Origin: Shewanella psychropiezotolerans
Lineage (GTDB): Bacteria > Pseudomonadota > Gammaproteobacteria > Enterobacterales > Shewanellaceae
Assembly: GCF_007197555.1 (NCBI RefSeq)
Contig: NZ_CP041614.1
Span: forward strand, 3,278,001 to 3,342,000
DNA: 64,000 nucleotides
Direction of reading: 5' to 3'
Positions within the stretch are counted from its first letter, which is position 1; every line of letters starts with the position of its first letter. The translations under genes and the position numbers were made by a program. The notes beneath the pieces are model-generated. The model searched no databases. It was not told where the DNA came from and was given only the letters and a program-made list of their open reading frames with translations. Of the stretch, positions 54,098 to 63,825 are shown in pieces.

Positions 54098-55222
54098 TTA
54101 TCGACTTTTTTTAAATGGAAACGCCTGCTGTTTCAACATGCCTTCAGGTATATAGTCGCCTACTACGCCATATTCATCCGGCCACTCTTTTTGATCACGC
54201 ACGGCGGTTCCCAATAGGTAATCGATAAACGAAAAATGTGCCGCATAATTTCTGTCAATTGCTGCACTATCCGAGGAGTGATGCCAGTGATGAAACTGAG
54301 GTAAGACTATGATGTACCTTAACCAACCTAGATTGATTTGAACGTTGGCATGATTAAACACAGCCTGCAGACCGACAATAATGACGTAGAGTCCAATCAC
54401 CTCTTCAGGGAAACCCAATACAAATATCGGCGTTAACACCAGACACCTGGTGATTATCAATTCTAAAATATGCTGTCTTGAACCTGCTAACCAATCCATA
54501 TGTTTAGCGCTGTGGTGCACTGCATGAAAACGCCATAAAAAAGGCACTTCATGGTAAGCCCTGTGCGCCATATATTGAACCAAATCGGCGACCAGGATAA
54601 TGGAAAAAAGCTGTAGTACAAATGGAAGACTGGATATAAAACCTTGTATATCGGTCGAAATAGCCCAACCAAAGGCTTCATGTACAAAACGGTTAGCCAC
54701 TAAGAGTACAAAGCCGACCGCCAGATGATTAACGAAGAAATGATTCAGATCCCCCTGCCATTCAGGCCTGAGAATGACTTGTTGAGACTTATGGGGTAAC
54801 AGTTTTTCGATGAAGATAAAGATAAGAGTCGAGCCCAGAAGATCCAGGATAAACCAATCTAAGCCTAAATAAGGGGTGTTATCATCAAAATCCCCCACTT
54901 CCACTTTGTGGCCACCGAGTGCTATTGCAATGATCACAAACAACCAGGCAAGCATGCCTAAACGTTTATTTTTGTTACGAACAAAATTGAGTAAGCCCAG
55001 GCTCCCGGATATCACTAAAGCAAAAAACATAATCTGCCTTAATAAGCTCACACTGTAATTTTGTCTCAGCTCAGGTGTGGTTAAATATTCGGGGAAATGA
55101 AATGCCAGCACACCTAGCAATGATAAAAAGGAGAGTAAACACGCGATATAGCCACTGATCCTACCTTCACCTAAACGTAATTCTCCCTCTTTCACTAACT
55201 TATTTAGCATAAAAACATCCAT
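54098..55222 (-). CDS. Fatty-acid hydroxylase/sterol desaturase-family membrane protein
   Basis: 374 aa with about seven membrane segments and the di-iron histidine boxes HRAYH, HAVHH and HHWHH. Family members hydroxylate or desaturate lipids at the membrane. The long N-terminal membrane part (four helices) is extra. The start is uncertain: ATGs at 55222 and 55210 both lack a strong Shine-Dalgarno site. Why it sits beside T6SS genes is not clear. Confidence 0.82.
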   Translation of the reverse strand: MDVFMLNKLVKEGELRLGEGRISGYIACLLSFLSLLGVLAFHFPEYLTTPELRQNYSVSLLRQIMFFALVISGSLGLLNFVRNKNKRLGMLAWLFVIIAIALGGHKVEVGDFDDNTPYLGLDWFILDLLGSTLIFIFIEKLLPHKSQQVILRPEWQGDLNHFFVNHLAVGFVLLVANRFVHEAFGWAISTDIQGFISSLPFVLQLFSIILVADLVQYMAHRAYHEVPFLWRFHAVHHSAKHMDWLAGSRQHILELIITRCLVLTPIFVLGFPEEVIGLYVIIVGLQAVFNHANVQINLGWLRYIIVLPQFHHWHHSSDSAAIDRNYAAHFSFIDYLLGTAVRDQKEWPDEYGVVGDYIPEGMLKQQAFPFKKSR

Positions 55223-55386
55223 TTAATATGTGAATGACAAACCGTCACTATCCGTTGATTTAATGATATGGAAAACGGTTTATCACCATAAGACTCTCTC
55301 GAATAAAGGTTCAATCTTGCCTATGCAGGCCTCTATTATAAGAGTGCTATTATAAAAGCTATCACAAAAACTGCCATAAATAAAAA

Positions 55387-55402
55387 GCACTCGCAAGAGT
55401 GC
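55387..55402 (-). terminator. Terminator after the PAAR gene
   Basis: GCACTC-GCAA-GAGTGC, a perfect 6-bp stem with a tetraloop, followed on the minus strand by TTTTTATTTAT. It ends the vgrG-to-PAAR unit. Confidence 0.8.
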
Positions 55403-55439
55403 CATCGAGCTATTCAGCCACTTAAAATAATCTTTGCCT

Positions 55440-55724
55440 TTAACCAATATTGACGGTGCCGCCACCGACTAACGAGCCACCACAATCGACGGCATCGCCA
55501 CTGCGGGCTGCGGGCATACCATCGGCTGATACGGTCCCTGAACCTGCCGAGATCGCACGGGGATGAGGTGGGTTATTGGGTTTATCGTGAGGTGCTAATG
55601 CATCCCCCTTTCTCGCCAAGGGAACGCCATCGACCTTGACCGTCGAGGCAGCAGCAATCACTGCCGTGGGTGGAAAACCATCATGATCTAATCCCATATC
55701 GCCTAACTTCACTGCATTGCCCAT
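55440..55724 (-). CDS. T6SS PAAR-domain spike tip protein
   Basis: 94-aa PAAR protein that caps VgrG and sharpens the T6SS spike: AVKLGDMGLDHDGFPPT, STVKVDGVPLARKGD, then HPRAISAGSGTVSADGMPAA with Gly-rich turns and metal-binding His/Cys (DHDG, DAVDCGG). No toxin extension. Confidence 0.92.
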   Translation of the reverse strand: MGNAVKLGDMGLDHDGFPPTAVIAAASTVKVDGVPLARKGDALAPHDKPNNPPHPRAISAGSGTVSADGMPAARSGDAVDCGGSLVGGGTVNIG

Positions 55725-55825
55725 CTCTCAACTCCTTCTGAATATGTTTAATAGTCTTGTGTACGTCATATTTTTAGCTGGATAATCTGATAACCAGCAT
55801 AGAAGCATTAGCCAGCAGGATGGCA

Positions 55826-56845
55826 CTAGGCCGCCTTACTCTTTTTAAAGATATCGAGTACTGGGCCTTGCTTAGATGACTTTTGTTGCTTATCTCTTAT
55901 GGCTTCAAGCGTTTTCGTGAACTCTTCATCACTCATCTCACGCCAGTAATGGCTGGGGTGATCTCGTTTACCCGCTAAGTCAAACTTGGCCGTGGTAATG
56001 TCGCGCTCACGGGCCGCTTCTAAAATTAATACATCGGGCATGGGTTGACTGATATCCATATAGCGCTGGATCATATTCCACAGGGCATGATATTCAGCCA
56101 CCTGCTGATTATTAGGCATTAACCCATGTAAAGGAATGCCTTGGGAATAACCATTATACCGGTGTACTAAATACAGGGCGTAATTAATCAGCCCTTGCTG
56201 GCTCGGCGCCGAGACTAAAATACAGTCGAACTCGATAAAGGGGTGGCTAAAACGCGGCTTACCGTTACTTTTATACAAGGTCACCATGCCAGTTTGGCGA
56301 TTCAAGCTAAATTGCTTTTTGGTTTTTAAAAACCAAGGTGTAAAATACCCTCGATTCATCAGCTCAAACTGGCCCCAGAGCAGACCTAGGGGAAGAAAAC
56401 CATAGAGTAAAAACAAACCTACCATTTCAACAGCCTGGCTAAAGTTAGTTCTATCATCATAAAGTGGCATAGTTAAAATAACTAAAATGAAAAGTGGTAC
56501 AAAAAACTGACAACAGATCTTACCCACTGCAGATATAAACATATAAGCTTGGGTCCAGCTACTCAAGGCTTCTTGCTCTAGCCTTTGTTCATCCCAACCC
56601 GCCTGCTCTTGTGTCTTAGTGATATATTCAAGTACTGTTTGCCAATGACTGGGCGTTTCAGTCATCACTGCACTGGTTGAAATAGTGCTTGTCGGCCGTC
56701 TAAAGCTAAACGCTTGACCTTGAGTTAACAGGCGTTGTAATAAGCCCTTGGGGCTTGGTGGCACCTGCGGCGTTATTTCTTGGCTGTTATAGGCTGTACT
56801 CGTATAAGGTTTATTGTTATCCGAGCTGGTTGGTTGCTGCTTCAT
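55826..56845 (-). CDS. Membrane protein downstream of VasX-like effector (candidate immunity)
   Basis: 339 aa. Polar N-terminal 95 residues, two membrane helices (about 110-135 and 145-165), then a soluble domain with NRQTGMVTLYKSNGKPRF and HPFIEFDCILVSAPSQ, similar to DUF6708-type T6SS-associated proteins. In Vibrio the gene after vasX encodes its inner-membrane immunity protein; the same role is inferred here from location and topology. Confidence 0.6.
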   Translation of the reverse strand: MKQQPTSSDNNKPYTSTAYNSQEITPQVPPSPKGLLQRLLTQGQAFSFRRPTSTISTSAVMTETPSHWQTVLEYITKTQEQAGWDEQRLEQEALSSWTQAYMFISAVGKICCQFFVPLFILVILTMPLYDDRTNFSQAVEMVGLFLLYGFLPLGLLWGQFELMNRGYFTPWFLKTKKQFSLNRQTGMVTLYKSNGKPRFSHPFIEFDCILVSAPSQQGLINYALYLVHRYNGYSQGIPLHGLMPNNQQVAEYHALWNMIQRYMDISQPMPDVLILEAARERDITTAKFDLAGKRDHPSHYWREMSDEEFTKTLEAIRDKQQKSSKQGPVLDIFKKSKAA

Positions 56846-56903
56846 TGATATGTTTCTCTTTTTGGTGCCTAGTACTGGTTTACTCGCCTTACACTTAACA
56901 CTT

Positions 56904-56933
56904 AGTCATAGTCATAGTCATAGTCATAGTCAT
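56904..56933. repeat. Hexamer tandem repeat (AGTCAT)5
   Basis: Five exact copies of AGTCAT in the 108-bp gap between the VasX-like gene and the membrane-protein gene, 58 bp before the latter's start codon. Confidence 0.95.
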
Positions 56934-56953
56934 GCGAGGCTATTACACTATTT

Positions 56954-59900
56954 TTAACTGGGGCGAGGTAAAGGATAATTTAACTCATCGGCCCAATACC
57001 TATCTTGCTCATTAAATGCGGGGGCAGCTTGGGGATCTGCAAGGACATTGAGCTCGTTAATGGGTAAGGCCGGAAACGCCTGACCGTCTACCTCTATTTG
57101 CGCCCGAACCATAAAATGGGGCTGATGAGTATAGAAATCAGGTCTAGTCATTTTAAACCAACTATTGTCCATGCCATCTTTTGGAAGTTTTTTATCGAAA
57201 ACGACAAAATACACTCGGCCTTCTGCGCTAGTGACGCTATCAATAACCGTACTGTTTATGGTATCGACATTGATAATTTCGACAGAATGGCTATTCCCGT
57301 AACGGCGCACCTGCTTAATTGTTTTGGCTATGGCTTGGCGCGCAAAAAATCGTACTTTTATCTTATCGGCATTGAGTAACTGCAACAAGTTACTGCGCAG
57401 CATAATCCCATGGGTGACGCCTTTATCTGCGAGTACTGCGCGGGTATCCGGGCCTATTTTAACCTTATCCAAAGGGTACACCGTAATCGATACCGACATG
57501 ATTAAATTGATAAATTGCGATAATGCCTGCTGTGGCTGTTGCAGTGATGCATAATCGCCAGAGGTGGCCGGCGACGCACCGAAAGGGCCATTTTTAAGCC
57601 AAGTTTCAATGGGGCTATCTTTAAAATAATAATACAATAGCCCGCCGCCAATGGCGATGGCGATCCCCAACCAAGCAATGGGACCGAGTCCTAAAAAGGT
57701 ACTGGAAGATGCGATAAAAGTACTCGCAAAACTTGATAACCCCGTGCCAATGGCTACCATACCCATGGCAAAAGCGGCATCTTTATCTTGATTACTGTAT
57801 AGGCGAGCCGCATCCCAAAGGCAAATCACTGCGGTTAACATACCAGCCACAAACCCGGCCACATTTAGCCGACTTACCGATGACACCAGTTTAAACCTAG
57901 CGTTAGGAGTACTAAATTTAGCCACTGTCATAGGGGAGAAGTTAAACGTGTTAACTTGGCTGGCCTTTGCCAGCACCGAGGCATTGTGGCTCATCATGTT
58001 AGCTGCATGGACTAGGGCAATACTTAAATCTGCAATAGCACTACCAATGTTAGCCACATTTTTCCAACCATTATTTTCAGTTTTTATTGCATTTATCGTG
58101 GTCACTAAGTTAATGACTTCGATGACCGAAATAATATAGGGCACGCGCAACTTTTCATAAACATTACTTAAATTCTTACTCCCATCACCGGTATTGTTTA
58201 ACGCCCTTTGGGCCTCAGCCTTGCTCATAGCCAGATCGCTGCCCTCATCTATCATTACTACGCGAGATTTGACCTTCTCTAATTTAGCATTCTTAGGGAA
58301 ATCTTTTTTATTGGTTGAGGCGATTAAATTACCCCCGTCATCATAAAGACTGCCATAGGCTACTGGCGCGGCCCGCTTACCATACTTATAGGTACTGTTA
58401 CCTTCAGGTACACCATAGGTAATACCTGCCCCCATGACGCCCACAACATACCCTTTCAGCGGTATTCCAGTAACAGGAACAAAAGTCATCGTGGCAAGGA
58501 ATTTAGCGTTAATGGCCTTTAAGGTACTTAGACTGTTAACATAAAGTGCAGTAAACTCTATATTTACCGCACCGCTGTTTATCGCAGACTGAATAGTAAA
58601 CAAGGATGTGAAAAAACCTTTCAATATACCGTCCACCACACTTGAAATGCGTCGATAATTACCAAATGAGCCTTCACTGTTATCAGCCGAGGCAAAGATA
58701 GTATTTAAATCGATAGACTCTAATTGCGACTCGTCAACGAGCAAATTATCACTCGACCAGCGCGCAATATTGGCAGGAGTGGCCAAACCGGAGCCATCAT
58801 TGTCGGCCTCAGGCGGCACATACACGTCATCTAATGGAACCTTATCCTTCGGTATAAATAATAAAGGATGTAAAGGGTGGCGAGCCTTAGAGTCATGAAT
58901 ATTCACTAACGTATTAATAGACGTGTGATTTTGCCTTTCTTCTACAGCTAGCAGGGTATCAAGTTTATCTGCATCTAGGGACAACGCTGACAAGGCATCA
59001 CTCACAACAGTATGCCCTGCTCCTCCATTGACACCTGACATTGAAGTCAAATCTAATAGTGCAATGGCAAAACTAGGATCATCGAGAACGCTAGCTAATG
59101 CCTGTTGCAACAGGTTAAAGTCAGTGCGAAATAACTGCCGCTCTATGGTACGTATAGTACGGTGGAAGACTCCGCCTAAATTGGTATTTACATCATCCTT
59201 ATGCTCGTGTAACTGATTTTCTGTTTCACCAATTTTATTGGGAAGCACCAAACGCTGCACGAGTTCGGCACTATGAAAGTGTTTATTTTTACTAGCACTC
59301 AATTGAACTTGTTGTAAATAACCACTGGCTAATAATGTTAACGACCCATGATGCTTAAGGATAAAAATCATATCGGTTAAGGGAAGCACGCGCAGTTTTC
59401 TGGCTTTCGCATCATCAAGATAATCAGGAGTAGATGTTAGCTGAACAAATGGGTCGTTACGACCTTGAATGAGTGAACGTAAGACATGTTCCCTGGCACC
59501 ATATTCAAAACGCAGCTCGTTATTATCTTTAAAAACCTGTAACGCCGAATCCCCTCCCTTTTGCAGTCGCTCTTGCTCCAATTCTATATCTTGATACAGA
59601 GCCGATGCATACTTTCCAGAAAGATCGCGATTAAGTGTAATAGGATGAGCAACACTAAGTTCAACTTCCGGAGCACGCGCTCTCATTTCAGGTAAACTGG
59701 CGGCATGGAGCAAATCTACAGAGCCATCGATGTTAATGCTGTTAAACGCGACGAGTCGTGTCGTCAGTTTGCCTGAGTCCTTTTCAAGTGCATTAAGACG
59801 TGCACTGCTCCATTGCACTTCAGAGTAGGCTAGATGAATTCTGGTTCCATTTTTGTTGTCCTTTGCCGGTAACCAAATTTCTTTGAGTGGCAGCCCGACT

Positions 59901-60451
59901 GCGATGCGCTTCTCATCAAGAAACGGCTTATCCCGCCCTTGGCGATATTGATATAAATCGATATCTTTTAAATTGACGCTACCATCATCTTGGGTACGTA
60001 TTTCAATTTCGCGCCAAGCTTTATTATTATAAAACACATAAATATAACCATTCCTCACTGGTGCTAATCGCTCTTTAGCGGTCAGTGATGTGTCATAGGT
60101 CGGTAGCAAGGTCAGAGGCATCACCGCATGTAACAGGTAGTCTTGTTCGCCGTCTACGCGCTTTTTGGCTTGAATATCGGTAAATAAGGGTAATTTGATC
60201 ACTCCGGAATCAGCTGTAATAGCTAGCCAAGCATTAATCGGCGTTTTTTGCTCATTCCAGTCCCAACTGTTTATACAAGTATCTTCAAGTGATTCTACTT
60301 CTAACTTGTTCTCCAGAAACTCCTGCTGAACAGCATCCTTATCATCATAGAATTGAATGCTATGCTCTGTGCCATGATCGAGTCCGGTTACTTCAATAAA
60401 TAATTTCTTGGGGTCACATGCCGGCCCAGGGCTAAGTTTATCAACTGACAT
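56954..60451 (-). CDS. T6SS pore-forming effector, VasX-like
   Basis: 1165 aa. Residues 1-200 match the VasX N-terminal region (LLPTYDTSLTAKERLAPVRN GYIYVF area, then AWREIEI). The C-terminal half has several hydrophobic stretches: FTSLFTIQSAINSGAVNIEF, IPLKGYVVGVMGAGITYGV, FVAGMLTAVICLWDAARLY, AFAMGMVAIGTGLSSFAS and LGPIAWLGIAIAIGGGLLYY, as in colicin-like VasX, which depolarises target inner membranes. Carried by VgrG with the DUF4123 adaptor encoded just upstream (overlap 11 bp). The target range is not known. Confidence 0.85.
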   Translation of the reverse strand: MSVDKLSPGPACDPKKLFIEVTGLDHGTEHSIQFYDDKDAVQQEFLENKLEVESLEDTCINSWDWNEQKTPINAWLAITADSGVIKLPLFTDIQAKKRVDGEQDYLLHAVMPLTLLPTYDTSLTAKERLAPVRNGYIYVFYNNKAWREIEIRTQDDGSVNLKDIDLYQYRQGRDKPFLDEKRIAVGLPLKEIWLPAKDNKNGTRIHLAYSEVQWSSARLNALEKDSGKLTTRLVAFNSINIDGSVDLLHAASLPEMRARAPEVELSVAHPITLNRDLSGKYASALYQDIELEQERLQKGGDSALQVFKDNNELRFEYGAREHVLRSLIQGRNDPFVQLTSTPDYLDDAKARKLRVLPLTDMIFILKHHGSLTLLASGYLQQVQLSASKNKHFHSAELVQRLVLPNKIGETENQLHEHKDDVNTNLGGVFHRTIRTIERQLFRTDFNLLQQALASVLDDPSFAIALLDLTSMSGVNGGAGHTVVSDALSALSLDADKLDTLLAVEERQNHTSINTLVNIHDSKARHPLHPLLFIPKDKVPLDDVYVPPEADNDGSGLATPANIARWSSDNLLVDESQLESIDLNTIFASADNSEGSFGNYRRISSVVDGILKGFFTSLFTIQSAINSGAVNIEFTALYVNSLSTLKAINAKFLATMTFVPVTGIPLKGYVVGVMGAGITYGVPEGNSTYKYGKRAAPVAYGSLYDDGGNLIASTNKKDFPKNAKLEKVKSRVVMIDEGSDLAMSKAEAQRALNNTGDGSKNLSNVYEKLRVPYIISVIEVINLVTTINAIKTENNGWKNVANIGSAIADLSIALVHAANMMSHNASVLAKASQVNTFNFSPMTVAKFSTPNARFKLVSSVSRLNVAGFVAGMLTAVICLWDAARLYSNQDKDAAFAMGMVAIGTGLSSFASTFIASSSTFLGLGPIAWLGIAIAIGGGLLYYYFKDSPIETWLKNGPFGASPATSGDYASLQQPQQALSQFINLIMSVSITVYPLDKVKIGPDTRAVLADKGVTHGIMLRSNLLQLLNADKIKVRFFARQAIAKTIKQVRRYGNSHSVEIINVDTINSTVIDSVTSAEGRVYFVVFDKKLPKDGMDNSWFKMTRPDFYTHQPHFMVRAQIEVDGQAFPALPINELNVLADPQAAPAFNEQDRYWADELNYPLPRPS

Positions 60452-61319
60452 ACAAAGAGTCCTTTCTAAGTGTATTTTCTAAATACTGTAATTTTTCTGA
60501 ACCAGTTAAACTGAACAGGTATGATGATTTCAGCAGAGATTCAGCAGGCTTTCCATATTGACGACATAAGGTTAAGTAACGATAAATACAGGTATTATCG
60601 ATTAACCCCAGACTCTCGGCTTGATTAAGGTATTGCCGATAATTACACCACTCGACGTTATCAGTAACTGAAATAGAAATAGATTCAAAAAAGCGACTCA
60701 AGGTTTTATCATCATATTGTATCTCAAGAGCCATTTGCTGCGATGGCGTAATAATCCAAGATGAATTTGAAGTATCGCTTAATAGTTCTGCGGCTTTTAT
60801 AGGCAATGAATTACTGACTGAACACCATACACCTTGGATTGCGGAATATGGAAAAGCATACCAAGAGATATGTGTAATAGGCCCCATCCAAAGCGCCGTA
60901 TCTCGTTTATCTGACTCCCCGAAGAAGTAGTGAGCAACGGCCGGATTTTGGAAGTGCAGAATGCCCTTTTTATTCCCGGAAAACTGCATAATTAATCGTT
61001 GTCGAAGATGTGTGATTAAATCATCAAAAGCAATTTCAGCCAGAGCTGAAATAAGAATACCAGACCAAGAGCCACCCGAAACAGCTTTAGTGTGAAATAT
61101 ATTCAATAGAGTATCATCTGATTTAACTCTGATCACATAGGGGCTGTATTCTAATAGCTCAGCTAAGTCGGTACCTATGTATAAGGGGGCAATATCCGGA
61201 CTGGCTCCATAAGCATACAAATCGTGAGCAGTATCAGGGTGATAATCAGCAATCAGGTAATGTGCTAACTCTTCATCATCGAGTTTGTCTTGAAGCTGAA
61301 GAGTATGATGTAATTCCAT
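60441..61319 (-). CDS. DUF4123 T6SS effector adaptor (VasW/Tap/TEC-like)
   Basis: 292 aa. DUF4123 proteins load a specific effector on VgrG. Visible features: LYIGTDLAELLEYSPYVIRV, LITHLRQRLIMQFSGNKKGI and ILHFQNPAVAHYFF, the family's aromatic core. Overlaps the vgrG stop (TAATG) and the effector start, so the three are translationally coupled. Confidence 0.85.
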   Translation of the reverse strand: MELHHTLQLQDKLDDEELAHYLIADYHPDTAHDLYAYGASPDIAPLYIGTDLAELLEYSPYVIRVKSDDTLLNIFHTKAVSGGSWSGILISALAEIAFDDLITHLRQRLIMQFSGNKKGILHFQNPAVAHYFFGESDKRDTALWMGPITHISWYAFPYSAIQGVWCSVSNSLPIKAAELLSDTSNSSWIITPSQQMALEIQYDDKTLSRFFESISISVTDNVEWCNYRQYLNQAESLGLIDNTCIYRYLTLCRQYGKPAESLLKSSYLFSLTGSEKLQYLENTLRKDSLYVS

Positions 61320-63508
61320 TAACCGTTATTCCCACAAGGACAGTCGGTTAAAGGGCATGAACCATCAGTTTGTTTTTGACATACCTCTGTCAAGGGAGCA
61401 TCTTCTTGCTGATCGGAAATTATTTTATGTTTGAGTGCAGGCGTCACAGCTACACTAGCCTCTGCCACACCAGCGACCTCTGTGGCCTCGGCTAACTCCA
61501 TCTTTTCACTTTCAGCAACAGTCGCCGCTTCTACGCCTAAGGGTAATATGGCATTTTGGCCCGAAAAACCACTGCCTGAGCCTGCGCCGCCGCCTGAGTT
61601 AAGGTTGATGGCTGAGCCAACCAGATGTACGCCAGCGGAGTCAATTTTGACGAAGCTGCCACCGGCCTTGAGGGTGATTTCCGTGCTGGTTTCGATTACC
61701 ACTTTCTGTCCGGCCTTGATGTGCACTTCGGTGCCCGCTTCATTTATCCAGGCACTGCCGGTTTTCATCTGTATCGAACCTTCCACGGTTAAACTCATGT
61801 CGCCTTTGATATTGTGGCGACTCTCGCCTTCTACGGTCAGGTGATCATTGGCCTTAATACGGGTGAAGCGTTCGTTATCCACATCAAGATGTTGATCATG
61901 TTTAATCTGTGTTGCTTGATCATTTTCAACTAAGGTGTTCATGTCTTTCTGGGCGTGAATGTATATCTCTTCCTTGTCACATTCATCTTCAAATCTTAGC
62001 TCATTACTGCCCTCGCCCTTATGGGTCTGAGTCTTGATACCTGTGCGTGTCTTGTTCGCCGGTAACGGATAAGGCACTTGGCTGATAACGTTAAAAGCAC
62101 GCCCTGTGATGATAGGTTGATCCGGGTCGCCTTCAAGAAAACTCACGATAACTTCGTGACCAATCCGTGGAATGGCCATCATGCCATATTGACCACCGGC
62201 CCAGGCCTGACTGACACGCACCCAGCAACTGGACCCCTTATTAACACTAGCGTCACCATTACCATATCTGTCCCAGGGAAACTGCACCTTAACCCGGCCA
62301 AATTCATCACAAAATATCTCTTCATTTTCAGGCCCCACCACGATAGCCATCTGCGGGCCGGTAACCAGAGGTTTAGGGTTCGGCCTTGCTTGCCAGGGTA
62401 AGCTGGCTGGAATGGCGGTAAACTCATTATGATATCGGGTAGGCTTTTGAGTGTTGGCTTCTTCCGCTGCGGCTCCCTGCTCGCCGGTATGTTTAACCCC
62501 GGTAATGATCCAGTCACGATTAAGGCTGCTATCGCCGTGCTCCATCAAGTCGAATTTAAAACCACTGATGGCCTGCATGATGTTGCTCTTGCCTGTGGCC
62601 ACTTGTGCATCACGGCGCAGGTATTCCTGACGCACCTGAGTGATCGGGATCCCCGCGGCATCATCCTTGTAACGGCCCGGATAGTCGAAGTGCTCGTAAT
62701 CCAAACGTTGGCAATCTAACTCTTTGCCTGTGCTGGTCTGCAGGAAGCTGTATTGGGGCTTCTTAAAGCTGTTATCTTTGAGGGTGACGCTGGCAGGCTT
62801 TATCTGATGTTGAAAGCTGAACGCGTTCACATAGGGAACATCGATCACTCCGCCACTAATGGCATTGTAAGGAAAAGGCGCACCCAAGCTCGCCAATTTA
62901 CTGGTGCTGTCACAGAAAATCAGCGTGTGCGTGTCTGCAGTGTGCTCGAAAAAGTAAAACAGACCGACTTCAGCCGCCAGACGACTGATAAACTCGAAAT
63001 CTGTCTCACGATATTGCACGCAATATTCACGTATTTCAGACTCGAATCTGGGATCACAACTGAAGGCATAATCTTTTAGCCCCATCTCACCTAGCAAGGT
63101 GGCGATAATATCCAGCACGGTTTTCTGCTGAAAAATCCGACTGTTCTGCCTGAGCTTGAGTCTGGAAAGCGCCGGCACTAAGGTCAGCTGATATTGAGTG
63201 TGATGATGGCCGGTATCGCCCTTGCTAAATTGGCTCACAATGCCGTGCACCTGACGCTGAACCGACTCATCTAAGGTCCAGGTGAGTAAGCCTGTTTGGT
63301 CGACGATAGACTCGGCAGTGAGATCGTCTAATCGGCTTAATAGCGTCAACTTAACCTCGAATGGCGTCGACAGATGCTCGATGAAGTTGAAATCGACCAC
63401 ATCCAGGCTATCCTCGTCCAAGCCTTGGGCACTGAAGTGGAAACGTAAACCTGAGCCAGAAAGCGCCATGACAATATCCTTATCTATTGGGGTTGTATCC
63501 AGTGACAT
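61319..63508 (-). CDS. vgrG: T6SS spike protein VgrG
   Basis: 729 aa. The gp27/gp44-like region (RFHFSAQGLDEDSLDVVDFN; DFEFISRLAAEVGLFYFFEH), OB-fold gp5 region (DEFGRVKVQFPWDRYGNGDA; WAGGQYGMMAIPRIGHEVIV) and beta-helix needle (MNTLVENDQATQIKHDQHLD). A C-terminal extension of about 100 residues is Ala/Glu/Val-rich and ends in a Cys-rich tail (CPLTDCPCGNNG). Acts with Hcp, PAAR and the VasX-like cargo. Confidence 0.95.
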   Translation of the reverse strand: MSLDTTPIDKDIVMALSGSGLRFHFSAQGLDEDSLDVVDFNFIEHLSTPFEVKLTLLSRLDDLTAESIVDQTGLLTWTLDESVQRQVHGIVSQFSKGDTGHHHTQYQLTLVPALSRLKLRQNSRIFQQKTVLDIIATLLGEMGLKDYAFSCDPRFESEIREYCVQYRETDFEFISRLAAEVGLFYFFEHTADTHTLIFCDSTSKLASLGAPFPYNAISGGVIDVPYVNAFSFQHQIKPASVTLKDNSFKKPQYSFLQTSTGKELDCQRLDYEHFDYPGRYKDDAAGIPITQVRQEYLRRDAQVATGKSNIMQAISGFKFDLMEHGDSSLNRDWIITGVKHTGEQGAAAEEANTQKPTRYHNEFTAIPASLPWQARPNPKPLVTGPQMAIVVGPENEEIFCDEFGRVKVQFPWDRYGNGDASVNKGSSCWVRVSQAWAGGQYGMMAIPRIGHEVIVSFLEGDPDQPIITGRAFNVISQVPYPLPANKTRTGIKTQTHKGEGSNELRFEDECDKEEIYIHAQKDMNTLVENDQATQIKHDQHLDVDNERFTRIKANDHLTVEGESRHNIKGDMSLTVEGSIQMKTGSAWINEAGTEVHIKAGQKVVIETSTEITLKAGGSFVKIDSAGVHLVGSAINLNSGGGAGSGSGFSGQNAILPLGVEAATVAESEKMELAEATEVAGVAEASVAVTPALKHKIISDQQEDAPLTEVCQKQTDGSCPLTDCPCGNNG

Positions 63509-63562
63509 CGAGTAGGCTTTTGCCTGACTCTATGTCGATTGAAATTGCCGATTGCAATAAAT

Positions 63563-63606
63563 GTTAGGGAAACAAACCCGGCCTTGGGCAGGTGTATTTC
63601 CCTAAC
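63563..63606. other. Inverted repeat upstream of vgrG
   Basis: GTTAGGGAAA at 63563-63572 pairs with TTTCCCTAAC at 63597-63606 (10 bp, 24-base spacer). It lies 55-98 bp before the vgrG start codon and could be a terminator-like stem in the hcp-vgrG message or an operator. Confidence 0.5.
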
Positions 63607-63690
63607 ACTTATCTCCTTCACTAAAATAAATAGTGAGAATAAAAATAATTAAAAAATTAAGTGAAAACCGAAATAAACGCGCTAAAAGAA

Positions 63691-63714
63691 AATCAGGTGC
63701 TTATGTAAGCACCT
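63691..63714 (-). terminator. Terminator after hcp
   Basis: AGGTGCTT-ATGT-AAGCACCT hairpin, followed on the minus strand by GATTTTCTTTT. It lies about 110 bp after the hcp stop and may let only part of transcription pass into vgrG. The 317-base gap between hcp and vgrG holds this and the inverted repeat only. Confidence 0.75.
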
Positions 63715-63825
63715 GCTTATTCTCATTAGCCGTACCTATGATCCGAACGACTGGCTTAAATGACGGATTCAAGCCAGTACTGCGTCGAAACATAGGGACA
63801 ACTGATGAGTTAACTTAATGGGCTA

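Noticed and set aside
55283..55465. 60-codon frame between the hydroxylase and PAAR genes
   Set aside because: It reads through the terminator hairpin and has no Shine-Dalgarno site.
56904..56933. Short tandem repeat as a CRISPR-like array
   Set aside because: Six-base units without spacers; no cas genes.
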